A stretch of 64,000 bases of DNA from Muribaculaceae bacterium (GTDB taxonomy: Bacteria; Bacteroidota; Bacteroidia; Bacteroidales; Muribaculaceae): NCBI GenBank assembly GCA_017557625.1, contig JAFYYG010000017.1:1-64000 (forward strand). The letters run 5' to 3'. A program made the position numbers and the translations under genes. This document shows, piece after piece, positions 22,976-32,101 of the stretch (positions are counted from its first letter, which is position 1; each line of letters opens with the position of its first letter). The notes beneath the pieces were generated by a model, which was not told the DNA's origin, did not search any database, and saw nothing but the letters and a program-made list of their open reading frames with translations.

Positions 22976-24979
22976 ATGAGGAATTTTTTATCTGTAGTAT
23001 TGATGTCTCTTGTGGCAATGGGTGCATTGGCCGATGAGGTTACTTTTGACTTCTCGTCGGTGGCAGGATTGCAAGCGATGGGCATAACACCTCCAGCGCA
23101 AAGCAATGGAGTGAACCTCACCGATGTGGGCACCATCACAGTTGATGGCGTGAATCTCACCGCTGTGAATGGCTCTACCGAGACGCGAGTATGGAACTCG
23201 CAGGGCAGCTACACACTGCGCATCTATGTTGACGGTAGCATCACTTTCGCCGTTGAGAGCGGGAGTATAACTGATGTGACTGTCAATGCTGCCAGCATCA
23301 ACAATTTTGACCTGCTCGTCAACGTGGGCAACTATAGCGTGGAAGGGACCGTTGGAACATGGAGCGGTAGCACTTCAAGTGTGACGTTCACTCACTCCAC
23401 TACTAAAAATGCTCAAATCGCTACCATAGTGGTCACCACCAGCGACGAGGACCCCATTGATGACCCCAATGGCGAGGACCCAAATCCTGTTGATCCTAAT
23501 ATCACAAAACTCGACTCGCTCGCCAACCTCGAGAGCCTTGACGAAGGCACTGAGTTTCAGTTCACTACCGAGGCCTACGTGCAGTATCAGTGGGGAGACT
23601 ACCTGTGGCTTATGCAGCTCGACGAGGAGTATTATGCCTACGCTGCTATGGTATATGGCAACGTGCGCCAATATCCGGTAGGTGCGGTAATTCCTGCCGG
23701 TTGGACAGGAAAAAAGACCACCTACAAAGGGCTTGTGGAGATTACCAACCCCACCCATTTCAATGCGGCAACTCATTTGGTTGATGAAATGTTTACCGAG
23801 CCGTTCGATATGACTGGTTATGTGTCGTATATCGAATCGGACCACTACGAGAATATGCGTGTGAAGATAAATGGCATAACTCTGAGCGAGATAGATTCTC
23901 AAGGCAACTTCACCATCACCAGCAACGAAGAAGATGCCAACGGCAATCCCGTCACCGTCACGATGGCTGGATATAACAAGTTTGGCATAGAATATCCTAC
24001 TGTTGACCCCACCGAGAAGTACAACATCGATGGCATGGTCACTATCTACAACAATAACTATCAGCTTTATCCCATCACAATTGAGGAGGCTCCCGGCACA
24101 CGATTATGGAAGGTGGCATACGAAGGACTGGAGGGCAACATGAAGCTTGCCGACTCGCTCTACGTGGTGATGCCGTTGACCGATAATCAAATTCTCGTAA
24201 CCGACAACGCTACCGAAATCCTCGTCGACACCTACGCCGAGTGGGGCTACACATGGTATCAGGATTGGTACCCCACATGGATTGCCCTCGATTGCGGCGA
24301 TGACACCGATCTTTTCAACACAATCTGTCAGATGCAAGTTTTGGCGCCAAACACCGTAAAAGGTGAGGTGGTTGATGTGGCCACCAACCCACGACTGATT
24401 CTGAGTTCGACACCTATTGGTATCACCGACCCCGATTTCACGTGCTATCACACTTACATCTACAACTTAAGCTATGACAAAATTCAGGCGCTTGGCAACG
24501 AGTATGCTTTAGCGCATGGCAAGTACAAACTCATCAACGGTGAGCCTTACCTGTGCAGTGCCGAGGACACTGTGATGGTGCGTCTTGACTTCAGCCTCAA
24601 TCCCGATCTCCAAAGCCACCTTGTTGAGGGCATCCGCTACGAAATGATGAGTGTCTTCAAGGTTGACGAACCATGGGAAGTTGAGGAATATGCTGCCGTG
24701 CCTCAACGTTCGTTTAAAGCAGCTGTGAGCAAAGCAATAAAAGCTCCAGAGCTCAAGGTGCACTATAGCGACTTAGACTATTACACCAACTACACCATCA
24801 TGCCCGTGAGTGCCGAGATTGTCACGGCTATCGAAAATATCGACACCGCAAAGCAAGTGACAAAAGTAAACTACGTGAGCCCCACAGGTATTATAAGCGA
24901 CAAGCCATTCCCCGGTGTGAACATCGTCATCACCAAGTTCAACGATGGTACTGAAATTGTGACAAAAACTGTAAAGTAA
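22976..24979 (+). CDS. Large secreted protein, unknown function, with a possible C-terminal sorting-type segment
   Basis: A 667-residue exported protein. The signal peptide (residues 1-20, VAMGALADE) is followed by a beta-rich domain to about residue 150 (VTFDFSSVAGLQAMGITPPAQ), an acidic Asp/Pro linker (DEDPIDDPNGEDPNPVDPN), and a long domain with many aromatic residues. The last 40 residues (NYVSPTGIISDKPF, GVNIVITKFNDGTEI, VTKTVK) resemble short C-terminal segments common in secreted Bacteroidales proteins, possibly linked to type IX secretion. I do not recognise enzymatic motifs. Surface or secreted localisation is the firm part of this call. Confidence 0.65.
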   Translation: MRNFLSVVLMSLVAMGALADEVTFDFSSVAGLQAMGITPPAQSNGVNLTDVGTITVDGVNLTAVNGSTETRVWNSQGSYTLRIYVDGSITFAVESGSITDVTVNAASINNFDLLVNVGNYSVEGTVGTWSGSTSSVTFTHSTTKNAQIATIVVTTSDEDPIDDPNGEDPNPVDPNITKLDSLANLESLDEGTEFQFTTEAYVQYQWGDYLWLMQLDEEYYAYAAMVYGNVRQYPVGAVIPAGWTGKKTTYKGLVEITNPTHFNAATHLVDEMFTEPFDMTGYVSYIESDHYENMRVKINGITLSEIDSQGNFTITSNEEDANGNPVTVTMAGYNKFGIEYPTVDPTEKYNIDGMVTIYNNNYQLYPITIEEAPGTRLWKVAYEGLEGNMKLADSLYVVMPLTDNQILVTDNATEILVDTYAEWGYTWYQDWYPTWIALDCGDDTDLFNTICQMQVLAPNTVKGEVVDVATNPRLILSSTPIGITDPDFTCYHTYIYNLSYDKIQALGNEYALAHGKYKLINGEPYLCSAEDTVMVRLDFSLNPDLQSHLVEGIRYEMMSVFKVDEPWEVEEYAAVPQRSFKAAVSKAIKAPELKVHYSDLDYYTNYTIMPVSAEIVTAIENIDTAKQVTKVNYVSPTGIISDKPFPGVNIVITKFNDGTEIVTKTVK

Positions 24980-24999
24980 CACGGATTAAATACAATGAA

Positions 25000-25033
25000 A
25001 AGGTGCTTCTCTTGTGTGGGAAGCACCTTTTTT
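25000..25033 (+). terminator. Terminator after the secreted protein gene
   Basis: AAGGTGCTTC and GAAGCACCTT pair around a ten-base loop, followed by TTTT. A strong intrinsic terminator. Confidence 0.9.
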
Positions 25034-25160
25034 GCTATTATCTCGCCTCATTGAAAGAATATAAAAAGAACATAAATTCTATTCTTATATCCCACCAATC
25101 GAGGGGGTGTGTTCTTCCAATATGTTCTTCCAATAATTGCAGCCTTAGTGATAATTCGTG

Positions 25161-25234
25161 AAAAATGCGATTAAGCGAGTAAAGAACTGAGCTTGCTCAA
25201 GTTTTTTCGAGTGTGAGCATTTTATTCAAAATTT
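25161..25234 (+). repeat. Duplicated structured element, copy B
   Basis: A 74-nt second copy of the element at 6199-6271. Its hairpin (25181-25207) pairs AAAGAACT with AGTTTTTT around GAG-CTTG-CTC, with one bulged A. The flanking parts AAAAATGCGATTAAGCGAG and GTGAGCATTTTATT are conserved. It lies upstream of the heptads and the -7 box of the GH31 gene. The remaining part of this 354-base gap (25034-25160) shows nothing I can name. Confidence 0.8.
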
Positions 25235-25250
25235 GTGGTTTTTTTGAAAA

Positions 25251-25285
25251 AACTAATGACTGATAACTAAAAACTAAAAACTATT
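25251..25285 (+). repeat. AACTNNN heptad array upstream of the GH31 promoter
   Basis: Five seven-base units (AACTAAT, GACTGAT, AACTAAA twice, AACTATT) end three bases before the -7 box, so this array lies in the promoter rather than in the transcript. Confidence 0.8.
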
Positions 25286-25288
25286 CAT

Positions 25289-25296
25289 TAACTTTG
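25289..25296 (+). promoter_or_regulatory. -7 box of the GH31 gene
   Basis: TAACTTTG matches TAnnTTTG; no clear -33 box. It gives a leader of about 30 nt before the ATG at 25334. Confidence 0.6.
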
Positions 25297-25333
25297 CACT
25301 TTATCAAAGAAATCAACATAAAAAACATTTAAT

Positions 25334-27700
25334 ATGAAAGCGCTTAGATATTTTACATTATTGACTGTGGCATTGGTGGCTATAGCTGTCAATGCCCAAC
25401 GGGAAGGCACACGGTTCGTGGATATGGGCCGTGACCAAGTCATCACTGTATCAATCGTCACTCCTGACATTATGAAAGTGGAAGTGATGCCAAACTCCTG
25501 GAAGGGCGAGCGGCTGCCATCGCTTGTGAGGGAGGAAGTCGCCAACCAAAAAGTGGCAATGCTTGACGATCCGCAAGAGGTGATGCGCACCAAGAGCGGC
25601 ATGAAAATGGTTTATGACGAGGACTTGAACAGCCTGACAATCAGTTGTGGCAACACGTTCTTTATCACCGACCTGTGCGACCGCACCCTTCATGGCACGC
25701 TGAGACTGCTGCATCAGGGCAAGGAGTCGTTCTATGGTGCCGGCGAGCGCGGCTACTCATTTAACCTGTGCGGCGACACGCTCATCAACTACAACAAGCA
25801 GAACTACGGCTACGTGAGCGGCGAGAAACGCATCAAGCAGATGGGCATAACCATGCCGTTCATCATCTCCTCAAAAGGCTACGGAATCTTGTTCGATGAC
25901 TTCTGCAAATCGTCGCTCTACATCGGCGAGGAGGGCATCGAGTATAACACTACCAGCCCTCAACCACTCTCCTACTACGTCATCAACGGTAACGGCAAGG
26001 TGGAGAACGTGGTGAAGAACTTCACTTGGCTGGTGGGCCGACAGGAGCTGCCGCCACTGTGGACATTAGGCTACATCACCTCGAAATATGGCTACCACGA
26101 CCAGCGTGAGAGCGAGGGCGTGGTTGACACCCTCAAGACTGCGGGATATCCGCTCGACGGCATCGTGTTCGACCTCTACTGGTACGGCAAGGAGCAGGAC
26201 ATGGGTCGCCTGGAGTGGGACAAGACCCAGTGGCCCGACCACCGCGCTATGCTACAGAATTTCAAGAAGAAAGGCGTGAACGTGGTGACCATATCTCAGC
26301 CTTACGTGCTCACCAACGGCCGCGCCATCAGCAACTACAACGAACTCAATCCCAAGGGGATGTTCTGCAAGAACGGTGAGACCGGCGAGACTCAGACCGT
26401 GACCATCTGGGTGGGCAGCGGAGGCATGTTTGACGTGTCCAACCCCGACACCCGCCTGTGGCTTCGCAACCGCTACAAGTCGCTCACCGAGGAAGGCGTG
26501 ACTGGCTGGTGGGGCGACCTCGGCGAACCTGAGGTGCACCCTGAGACGATACGCCACTATAACGGCCTTACCGCCGAGCAGTACCACAACTTCTACGGCA
26601 ACGAGTGGAGCCGCATCATCTACGAGCTATTCAAAGAGGACTATCCCGACCGCAGACCCATGATCATGATGCGCGCCGGCACAGCAGGATTGCAGCGCTA
26701 CTCGGTATTCCCTTGGTCAACCGACGTTTCGCGCTCATGGGGAGGCTTCAAGCCACAAGTCACAATCATGCTCAACTCAGGCTTGAGCGGCCTCGGCTAC
26801 ATGTCGCACGACGTGGGCGGCTTTGCCCTCGATGAGAACAAGAAGCGCGACGGCGAACTCTACATCCGCTGGCTGGAACTGGGTCTGTTCTCGCCTGTGC
26901 TCCGCACTCACTCGCAGGACATCGCCGAGCCTTATCACTACACCGAGTTTGGCGACCTGCCACTGCGCATCATCCGCGAGCGTTACCGCTGGCTGCCATA
27001 TAACTACACCCTTGCCTACGAGAATGCCAAGGATGGACTGCCTATGGTGCGTCCACTCGGCTTCTATGAGAGCGACAACCACATCAATCGCTTCGACAAA
27101 GTGAGCGACCAGTATCTGTGGGGACATGACGTGATGGTGGCTCCCGTGATGGAGCAAGGCGCCACAAGCCGCGAAATCACCTTCCCCGAGGGCACTTGGA
27201 TTGACATCAACAACCCCACCAAGCGATATTACGCCTATACAACAATGAGTTACGATGCGCCTCTCGAGGTGCTACCGCTCTTCGCGCGCGCTGGAGCTTT
27301 CATCCCGCAGGCAAACTACAAGATGGAAAACGTGGGCGACTATAACCCCAGCAAACTCGACATCGTGTATTACCCAAGCGACGAGTCATCGGAATATACC
27401 CTCTTCGAAGATGACCTAACCAGCACAGGCACCCTTGCCGAAGGCAAGCACCGCCTTATCCATTTCGAAGCCGCTCCACAAGGCATGTCATGCACCTTCA
27501 CCATCAAGGGCGAAGGCGCTGGCACATCGGCAAAGAAAGAATACAACCTCGTGATTCCAGGCATGCAAGCCGCCCCCAACAAAGTGACAATCAACGGCAA
27601 AAAAGCCAAAATGACCTACAACAAGGCAACCGCCACCCTATCCATTCCACTCAAAATCAACGACATCAACACCACAACCACAGTGGAGATAGCAAGGTAA
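25334..27700 (+). CDS. Glycoside hydrolase family 31 (alpha-glucosidase/xylosidase type)
   Basis: A 788-residue exported enzyme: signal peptide to about residue 22 (LVAIAVNAQ), N-terminal beta-sandwich, (beta/alpha)8 barrel and C-terminal beta domains. The nucleophile motif is GWWGDLGEPEVHP (the Asp after WWG, near residue 395), and the acid/base Asp is probably in FPWSTDVSRSWGGF near 460. The barrel entry GIVFDLYWYGKEQDMG and the HDVGGF loop near 493 are also typical. It would release alpha-linked glucose or xylose, or act as a transglucosidase, in the periplasm. No SusC/SusD pair lies nearby, so it is not in a clear utilisation locus. Confidence 0.9.
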   Translation: MKALRYFTLLTVALVAIAVNAQREGTRFVDMGRDQVITVSIVTPDIMKVEVMPNSWKGERLPSLVREEVANQKVAMLDDPQEVMRTKSGMKMVYDEDLNSLTISCGNTFFITDLCDRTLHGTLRLLHQGKESFYGAGERGYSFNLCGDTLINYNKQNYGYVSGEKRIKQMGITMPFIISSKGYGILFDDFCKSSLYIGEEGIEYNTTSPQPLSYYVINGNGKVENVVKNFTWLVGRQELPPLWTLGYITSKYGYHDQRESEGVVDTLKTAGYPLDGIVFDLYWYGKEQDMGRLEWDKTQWPDHRAMLQNFKKKGVNVVTISQPYVLTNGRAISNYNELNPKGMFCKNGETGETQTVTIWVGSGGMFDVSNPDTRLWLRNRYKSLTEEGVTGWWGDLGEPEVHPETIRHYNGLTAEQYHNFYGNEWSRIIYELFKEDYPDRRPMIMMRAGTAGLQRYSVFPWSTDVSRSWGGFKPQVTIMLNSGLSGLGYMSHDVGGFALDENKKRDGELYIRWLELGLFSPVLRTHSQDIAEPYHYTEFGDLPLRIIRERYRWLPYNYTLAYENAKDGLPMVRPLGFYESDNHINRFDKVSDQYLWGHDVMVAPVMEQGATSREITFPEGTWIDINNPTKRYYAYTTMSYDAPLEVLPLFARAGAFIPQANYKMENVGDYNPSKLDIVYYPSDESSEYTLFEDDLTSTGTLAEGKHRLIHFEAAPQGMSCTFTIKGEGAGTSAKKEYNLVIPGMQAAPNKVTINGKKAKMTYNKATATLSIPLKINDINTTTTVEIAR

Positions 27701-27724
27701 AGCTTTATCACAATATACTACAAC

Positions 27725-27750
27725 AAACGCATCTCACATGAGGTGCGTTT
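27725..27750. terminator. Bidirectional terminator between the GH31 and LRR genes
   Basis: AAACGCATCTC and GAGGTGCGTTT pair (one T-G pair) around ACAT in a 65-base convergent gap. Confidence 0.8.
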
Positions 27751-27765
27751 ATTGTATAACAACAT

Positions 27766-29433
27766 TCAAGACGAGAATGCGCTATCGTCAATGAGGACAT
27801 TGTCGCACTTGATTTGGATATTGTTGAAATGGTTCTTGTGAAACGCATAATCACAAATTAGATTGACCTGACGGGGAATTATCAAGTCTCCCCTTCCGCT
27901 GTTTTCAAAGGCGTGGGGATTGATGGTGCAATACTCGTCAACATCGGTCTGTTTCTCCTCCATTTGTATTGACACCGAGCCGAGTTCAGCAAAGGCGTAT
28001 TCTCCAATGTCGGTGACACCCGCAGGTATTATTATGCTTTCTAGCTTGTTGCATTGATAAAAGGCGTAATCGCCTATACTCTTCACATTGCCACTTATGA
28101 CGAGTCTTTTTAGATTGGCATGGTTGACAAAGCCATGAGTCGAGATTTTTGTCACTTTATAGGCTATGCCCTCGTAGTCAACCTCGTCGGGAATAATGAC
28201 TGCCTCTAACGGCACGTCAATATCATCAATCTTTTCACCGTAACGCTCAAGCGGAATATAAGACGACATAACCTCAACAGTCATTTTAGAATAAGACAAA
28301 ACGATATACCTCAACCCATCAACGACAAAAGACCAACGTTCGGTGGGACCAAGTTCCTCAATTGTGTCAGCTTCATTCCAAAAAACAGATGATTTATATT
28401 TCTTTATACAGTCTGGTGGGACTTTAAGATTTATCCCATATCTAATATAATCCAATGATTCACCTAATTCTAACTCATCAGGATTGTCAACATAAGATTT
28501 TATAACTTTAGCATTAAAGCTCAAGTATCCAACATCTGTAATCTTTTTTATATGCCAAGGAAATATTAAAGTGCCATCATCATTCCATAAATCTTTGCAT
28601 GCACTTGTTTTATAGTCTCTTATCTCACAACTACCAAACAAACTTGCATCAATTGCCTCAACTGTATGGGGCAAGTTGAATGACCTCAACATATCACAAT
28701 CTTCAAACACATTAGCTCCGATACTCCTAACACCTTCTTGAAAAAACACTTTTTTAAGACCGTAGGTTTTAATTGTTTTTCCACTACTAAAATAAAAATC
28801 ACGATATCTCATACATCCGGCAAACGCATGCGATCCAATTGACTTAAATCTTCCTGGAATCACAATTTCTTCTAGCAGTTGGCAATCGGCAAAAGCACTT
28901 TCACCGATTGAACCATTAATCTCAAGGTCTTCATCATTTTCTTCCATAATAACGTGCTGAAGACCAGAAAAATACCATTTTGGAGGTTCTATCCATGGGT
29001 CATAATAGCAAAAACAACCCTTAAATGCTTCATCGCCTATTATTTCAACATTAGCTGGAATATTGATGCTGGTTAATGCAAAGCAACGATAAAATGCCCG
29101 CTTTCCAATTTTACGAAGAGTAGGGGGAAGTATTACACTTTCTATTCCAGAATGACTACTCTGCCATTGACCTGTGGAAATAATAGCAGCATGGTCCTCA
29201 AAAGCGTGGTCGGCAATGGCAATCACCGTGTAACTCACACCCATATACTCGACATGTGAAGGTATTACAATACATTCTGTCAAATCCTCATCTTCTCCAC
29301 GTTTTTTCGCAAGTCTTCGTATTCTACTATTTGTAGTCATCACCTCAACCGTTTTATCCTCCTTGGACAAGACACGGTACTTCAAATCATCAATTACAAA
29401 CGATATTGTATTTTTATTGTCTTTTGTTTCCAT
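27766..29433 (-). CDS. BspA-like leucine-rich repeat (LRR_5) protein with duplicated modules
   Basis: A 555-residue protein from the ATG at 29433. It has many LRR_5-type units (for example IGDYAFYQCNKLESIIIPAGV, RKIGKRAFYRCFALTSINIPA). Two modules start alike: SFVIDDLKYRVLS near residue 11 and SFVVDGLRYIVLS near residue 368, each followed by TVEVM and a conserved IP..V.Y.G..Y.V pattern, so the gene arose by internal duplication. No signal peptide is visible, although most BspA-like proteins are secreted. The part at about 28380-29100 is more A/T-rich than its flanks. The function is unknown; protein binding is likely from the fold. Confidence 0.8.
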   Translation of the reverse strand: METKDNKNTISFVIDDLKYRVLSKEDKTVEVMTTNSRIRRLAKKRGEDEDLTECIVIPSHVEYMGVSYTVIAIADHAFEDHAAIISTGQWQSSHSGIESVILPPTLRKIGKRAFYRCFALTSINIPANVEIIGDEAFKGCFCYYDPWIEPPKWYFSGLQHVIMEENDEDLEINGSIGESAFADCQLLEEIVIPGRFKSIGSHAFAGCMRYRDFYFSSGKTIKTYGLKKVFFQEGVRSIGANVFEDCDMLRSFNLPHTVEAIDASLFGSCEIRDYKTSACKDLWNDDGTLIFPWHIKKITDVGYLSFNAKVIKSYVDNPDELELGESLDYIRYGINLKVPPDCIKKYKSSVFWNEADTIEELGPTERWSFVVDGLRYIVLSYSKMTVEVMSSYIPLERYGEKIDDIDVPLEAVIIPDEVDYEGIAYKVTKISTHGFVNHANLKRLVISGNVKSIGDYAFYQCNKLESIIIPAGVTDIGEYAFAELGSVSIQMEEKQTDVDEYCTINPHAFENSGRGDLIIPRQVNLICDYAFHKNHFNNIQIKCDNVLIDDSAFSS

Positions 29434-29498
29434 AGTGTTCTGCAAGCTAGCAAACTATTTTATTAGTTTCAATTGGTTTAATTCGTGTTAAAAAGATA

Positions 29499-32045
29499 TC
29501 AGAATGCAAAGTGCAACTGAAATCTCACTCCGCTGCGGTTGATGCCTGGGTTGTCGCGGTAATTGATGCGCCACACGTAATCTACCCTCAAGAAGGTGAA
29601 GATATTGTCTATACCCACGCCAATCTCCATATAAGGTCGCTTGCCCATTTTGTGGCAGTCGGCGATGTCTGGGAACTGTAATAACTCGGGATGCTGAGAC
29701 GGGTCGTTCTTGTCGGTGAGTTTGCCCCATAAGCCACGGAACGACACCACCTCGCGCAGCTTGAGTTTCTTGATTAACGGAATGCGGTTAAGAATAGCAC
29801 CGTTAATCCAGTAGGTGACATCCCACGAGAAGTATTGGTCGTTGACAAACTCCATGGCGTTCATCAGCGCAAACGTTTCGGGCTGGATGGTGTAGGAAAT
29901 GTTGGTCTTGGGAATCAACAGTTCGGGGTAAGGCACAGCACTCCATATTTTTCCCGCCTTTAAGATGATGTCGGTATATCCAAATGCCGAGAACCAAAAG
30001 CGCTTTTGGATGCCTAACTCGGTCTTGTTCACAGTATAGTCACCACCCAAGAATCCCCGTGGCATGAATGTGTGCGAAAGGGTGAACACCGGCGCGTCCT
30101 GGTTGATGGGGATGCGGTAAGAACGAGTCTGGTAGAACTTCTCGCCTGGAGCATAGCGCAGAGTGACCTTAAAGCCGGCTGTGTTGTAATGACCGAACTC
30201 GTTGCCGTTGCCATCTACAAAAGGAAGGAATCGTGATGCCTCATGGCGCTGGTGCTGTAATGCGGCAGCTATCGAGAATCCCGATTGCGTCTCGAGCTTG
30301 TACTGCAATTCCGTCTCACGCAAATAGATTATCTTGTTATCCTTCCTCCATCGGAACAAACTAAACACATTGACGAGATTGCTGTTGTCGTAACACTGCC
30401 CAAGCTTATCAACATCATATCGATGCGTCAGCCGCAACGAGTTGACAGGAAATTCATTGGGATGTTTTTTCTTGTCAACAAACGAATACTCAAGCTGCCC
30501 CGTATATTTAAACTTCTCATCTCGGAAACCATAAGAGACAAAAAACTCCCCGAACAAACGCGGATGAAGATATGCGGTTGTCATACCACCTAATCCTATG
30601 CGAAAGCCTTCGAGCGAGTTGCCGCCAAGAGTATTGCCCAACGGACCGATGTCAAACTTGCTGTCGGTGCTTGAGGTGTTGATGTATCCGTTCAACAGTG
30701 ACACCGCCACTTTCTCACACCAATAGAAACTCTTTGACTCTCGCAGCCTGGAGAGCATATCTTTGACGGTGCTTTCGTTCCTCACGGCCACAACAGGTCG
30801 ATGCGCGAGCCAGTAGTTCTCATCGTGTCTCATCTTGCCTTGCATGATCAACTCGGCACTTTGGTCAAATATCTTCAAGTATTTGGGCTGCTTGAAGTTG
30901 TGGCCGTCGTAGTAAGTCTGCCTGCGGGCATAAATCTCGGGTGTTTTGGGAGCAATCTTAAACTCGGCAAGCAGGTCGTCACGCACCTTGAGGCGACTGC
31001 CATCGGAGGCCTTAATATATTCCTGCTCAAGATAGACCTGATTCACATAGTTGAGGTTGATGTTGTGCGGCACATTCATCATGATTTTTGTGATGAACAT
31101 CGTGCTGTCGTTGGTTGGAACATAGAGCCGTCCAAGAAAGCCGAAAGTCTCGGGTGTGAACGGTGTGAACGACAATTCGTAGCACTCCACTCCATCGACC
31201 ATCACCGTATCGAGATAATACTTGTAAAAATCGGTGCCTATGCTAGACAACGGACTCACAAAACGGTTGTGCATGAAGGTAATGTCGTTACTGTAGATGT
31301 CCATCTCACGAAGCACATCATCAATGAAACGTTTCATGCTCTCGGTGTCAAGTTGGTCGTCGATGCCGGCATGATTTATGGCACGAACCACCTCTCGGTG
31401 CGATGACGGCGACTTGCGGTAGTGCTCCTCGCTCACCTTCTCCTGAATGGAGAACGGCAGTATCATCTTGCCGGTGACATCGCAGGTATCAACATATTCT
31501 CTCAGGAACTTGTAGTTCTGTGCGAACAGGTCGCGCGTACTGGCGGTATTGAAATTGTTGAGACCAAACGACACCTTTTCATATTTGTCGTAGTTGTAAT
31601 ACTCATGGTCTCGCGGATTATACAAGTTGCGCCTTGCCCTCAGTTTCTCGACAAACGCCACAGCGGGGTTGTCCTTCTTGACATATTTTGCGGTCTTTTT
31701 GACTATAACCTCGTTGAGCATCACGGAGGTGGGCACCAGCTTGATGTCGAGTTCGGTGTATTCTCCCAGTGGCACCTTTATCTCTTTAGACTGATAACCA
31801 ACGACTTTAACCAACAATTTATCAAATTTCACACCAGTGACTATGGTAAAGCCGCCTTGCTCATTGGTTAGAGCACCAGTTTGAGAGCCTATAAGGAAAA
31901 TCTGGGCGTAGGGCATCCCCTCACCGGTCACAGAGTCGGTGACCACACCTTTGATAGTAGTGTAGCCCTCTGGAGCCTGGCCATGAGCGACAAATGCCAT
32001 GACCAGCATCATCAGAACTAATAAATATCCCCTAACCTCTCTCAC
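29499..32045 (-). CDS. DUF5686/carboxypeptidase-regulatory-like outer-membrane protein
   Basis: An 848-residue protein with a signal peptide (LLVLMMLVMAFVAHGQ), an N-terminal CarboxypepD_reg-like beta-sandwich (residues 30-110, TIKGVVTDSVTGEGMPYAQIFL), then the DUF5686 body, which probably ends in an outer-membrane beta-barrel (FGEFFVSYGFRDEKFKYTG and many alternating strands; the last residues are VRFQLHFAF with a C-terminal Phe). Function is not established in this family. The start is GTG at 32045; the codon before it is a stop. It lies 39 bases after rlmD, with a heptad array between them. Confidence 0.85.
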   Translation of the reverse strand: MREVRGYLLVLMMLVMAFVAHGQAPEGYTTIKGVVTDSVTGEGMPYAQIFLIGSQTGALTNEQGGFTIVTGVKFDKLLVKVVGYQSKEIKVPLGEYTELDIKLVPTSVMLNEVIVKKTAKYVKKDNPAVAFVEKLRARRNLYNPRDHEYYNYDKYEKVSFGLNNFNTASTRDLFAQNYKFLREYVDTCDVTGKMILPFSIQEKVSEEHYRKSPSSHREVVRAINHAGIDDQLDTESMKRFIDDVLREMDIYSNDITFMHNRFVSPLSSIGTDFYKYYLDTVMVDGVECYELSFTPFTPETFGFLGRLYVPTNDSTMFITKIMMNVPHNINLNYVNQVYLEQEYIKASDGSRLKVRDDLLAEFKIAPKTPEIYARRQTYYDGHNFKQPKYLKIFDQSAELIMQGKMRHDENYWLAHRPVVAVRNESTVKDMLSRLRESKSFYWCEKVAVSLLNGYINTSSTDSKFDIGPLGNTLGGNSLEGFRIGLGGMTTAYLHPRLFGEFFVSYGFRDEKFKYTGQLEYSFVDKKKHPNEFPVNSLRLTHRYDVDKLGQCYDNSNLVNVFSLFRWRKDNKIIYLRETELQYKLETQSGFSIAAALQHQRHEASRFLPFVDGNGNEFGHYNTAGFKVTLRYAPGEKFYQTRSYRIPINQDAPVFTLSHTFMPRGFLGGDYTVNKTELGIQKRFWFSAFGYTDIILKAGKIWSAVPYPELLIPKTNISYTIQPETFALMNAMEFVNDQYFSWDVTYWINGAILNRIPLIKKLKLREVVSFRGLWGKLTDKNDPSQHPELLQFPDIADCHKMGKRPYMEIGVGIDNIFTFLRVDYVWRINYRDNPGINRSGVRFQLHFAF

Positions 32046-32068
32046 TTATACTTAGCACGGCGAAGCCC

Positions 32069-32101
32069 ACTTAACACTTATAACTTAACACTTATGACTT
32101 A
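32069..32101 (-). repeat. TAAGTNN heptad array overlapping the 3' end of rlmD
   Basis: On the minus strand the units TAAGTCA, TAAGTGT, TAAGTTA and TAAGTGT continue in register through the last codons and the stop of rlmD. The C-terminal residues SHKC are thus encoded by repeat DNA. Confidence 0.75.
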
